DNA of 64,000 nucleotides from assembly GCA_017416485.1 (NCBI GenBank), contig JAFQCH010000016.1:248001-312000 (forward strand), written 5' to 3'. Below the pieces are notes generated by a model. That model worked only from the letters and a program-made list of their open reading frames with translations. It did no database searches and was not told the DNA's origin. Position numbers and translations under genes: made by a program. Positions 63,606 through 64,000 of this stretch are shown here, piece by piece. This DNA is from Clostridia bacterium. Its GTDB lineage: Bacteria; Bacillota; Clostridia; Oscillospirales; Acutalibacteraceae. Each line of letters opens with the position of its first letter. The stretch's first letter is position 1.

Positions 63606-64000
63606 ATGAGAGTATCGACTTTTTTTCAACAAGAATATTCATTAATTATTTCTATTATCGGAACAATAATCGGATTGATTATGTCAATTGTCGGTAGCAC
63701 TCAGAACAAAGAGGCTGTGAAAAAGATAGGAGCTCTTTTATTGATTTTGTTTGTTGTTTGTTGTGGTATTGTATTATATTATCGTAATTCAAGTGAGACA
63801 TCTGCGATCACAGAAGAGAGTGCAAGTTTTGAAGAACCTACAAACTTTGAAGATTCTGCATTAACTGATGTTGCTACAACCCCGACTGATAATAACGAAT
63901 TGATAACGATAACCACCAAACAAAATGAATCTGATATTAACACAGATTCATCTGATTCATATTTAAATAATATTGAATTCATTGTTCCTGTAATCACATA
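63606..64000 (+). CDS. Partial membrane protein gene, open at the window end
   Basis: The frame from ATG 63606 is open to the last base (131 codons) without a stop; GAGG lies 10 bases upstream. The protein starts MRVSTFFQQEYSL and has two hydrophobic segments (about residues 12-30 and 43-58). An acidic, Ser/Thr/Asn-rich tail follows (from SSETSAITEESASF). The type I, IV-like layout with a low-complexity outer stretch recalls the zinc-ribbon and secreted proteins in this window. No family was recognised and the C-terminus is missing. Confidence 0.65.
   Translation, partial: MRVSTFFQQEYSLIISIIGTIIGLIMSIVGSTQNKEAVKKIGALLLILFVVCCGIVLYYRNSSETSAITEESASFEEPTNFEDSALTDVATTPTDNNELITITTKQNESDINTDSSDSYLNNIEFIVPVIT

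Overview
The window reads as a chromosomal segment of an anaerobic Bacillota bacterium, most likely a Clostridia/Oscillospirales-type gut organism. This rests on the gene content: a T-box leader with a tRNA-Trp specifier, a clostridial AlaRS with an extra Cys-rich insert, PadR/HAAS proteins, corrinoid methyltransferases with a RamA-like activator, low-GC-type promoters and strong GGAGG ribosome binding sites. No tRNA, rRNA or CRISPR array was recognised. The assignment is inference and no database was searched.

Layout. 0.1-7.7 kb (minus): a translation/replication operon read leftwards, alaS - HIT protein - comEC - holA - RNase M5-like - secreted protein, from a consensus promoter at 7.77-7.80 kb. 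7.9-9.3 kb: a secreted, membrane-anchored metallophosphoesterase. 9.4-12.5 kb (minus): NAD(P)HX repair enzyme, lipoprotein and a uridine-kinase-like protein. 12.6-16.4 kb: ligA, a pseudouridine synthase and radC. 16.4-18.1 kb: a T-box leader controlling a lone trpB. 18.3-20.8 kb: two tandem HAAS-like membrane proteins, a small secreted protein, a PadR regulator and a ferritin-fold-like protein.

20.9-39.5 kb (plus) is one long co-directional run without a visible intrinsic terminator: uvrB-uvrA, a secreted protein, then a Wzx/Wzy-type surface polysaccharide locus. That locus has three GT4 glycosyltransferases, a UDP-HexNAc dehydrogenase with a C4 epimerase, a TupA-like ATP-grasp enzyme, a polymerase, a flippase and the CapE-CapF-CapG pathway to UDP-L-FucNAc. 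A two-component system and the arginine genes argG/argH follow.

44.4-51.2 kb holds a phosphatase and a putative corrinoid-dependent methyl-transfer operon (UroD-like MT, corrinoid protein, zinc-site UroD-like MT, RamA-like activator, third UroD-like MT) with a DUF1016/YhcG-type nuclease gene inside it. 51.2-53.6 kb (minus) has a Phd/PIN toxin-antitoxin pair and a TlpA-CcdA-TrxA thiol export operon. 53.7-58.7 kb has an XRE membrane regulator, purC and an AT-richer block: AAA/DUF4143 ATPase, a small protein, a zinc-ribbon membrane protein and a possible 46-residue peptide. 58.7-63.3 kb has a heterodimeric ABC exporter pair divergent from a radical SAM/SPASM protein. The window ends inside an AT-rich membrane protein gene preceded by an 18-bp palindrome.

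The least explained parts are the corrinoid operon with its nuclease insertion, the HAAS/PadR/secreted-protein module, and the predicted polysaccharide with an amide-modified uronic acid.
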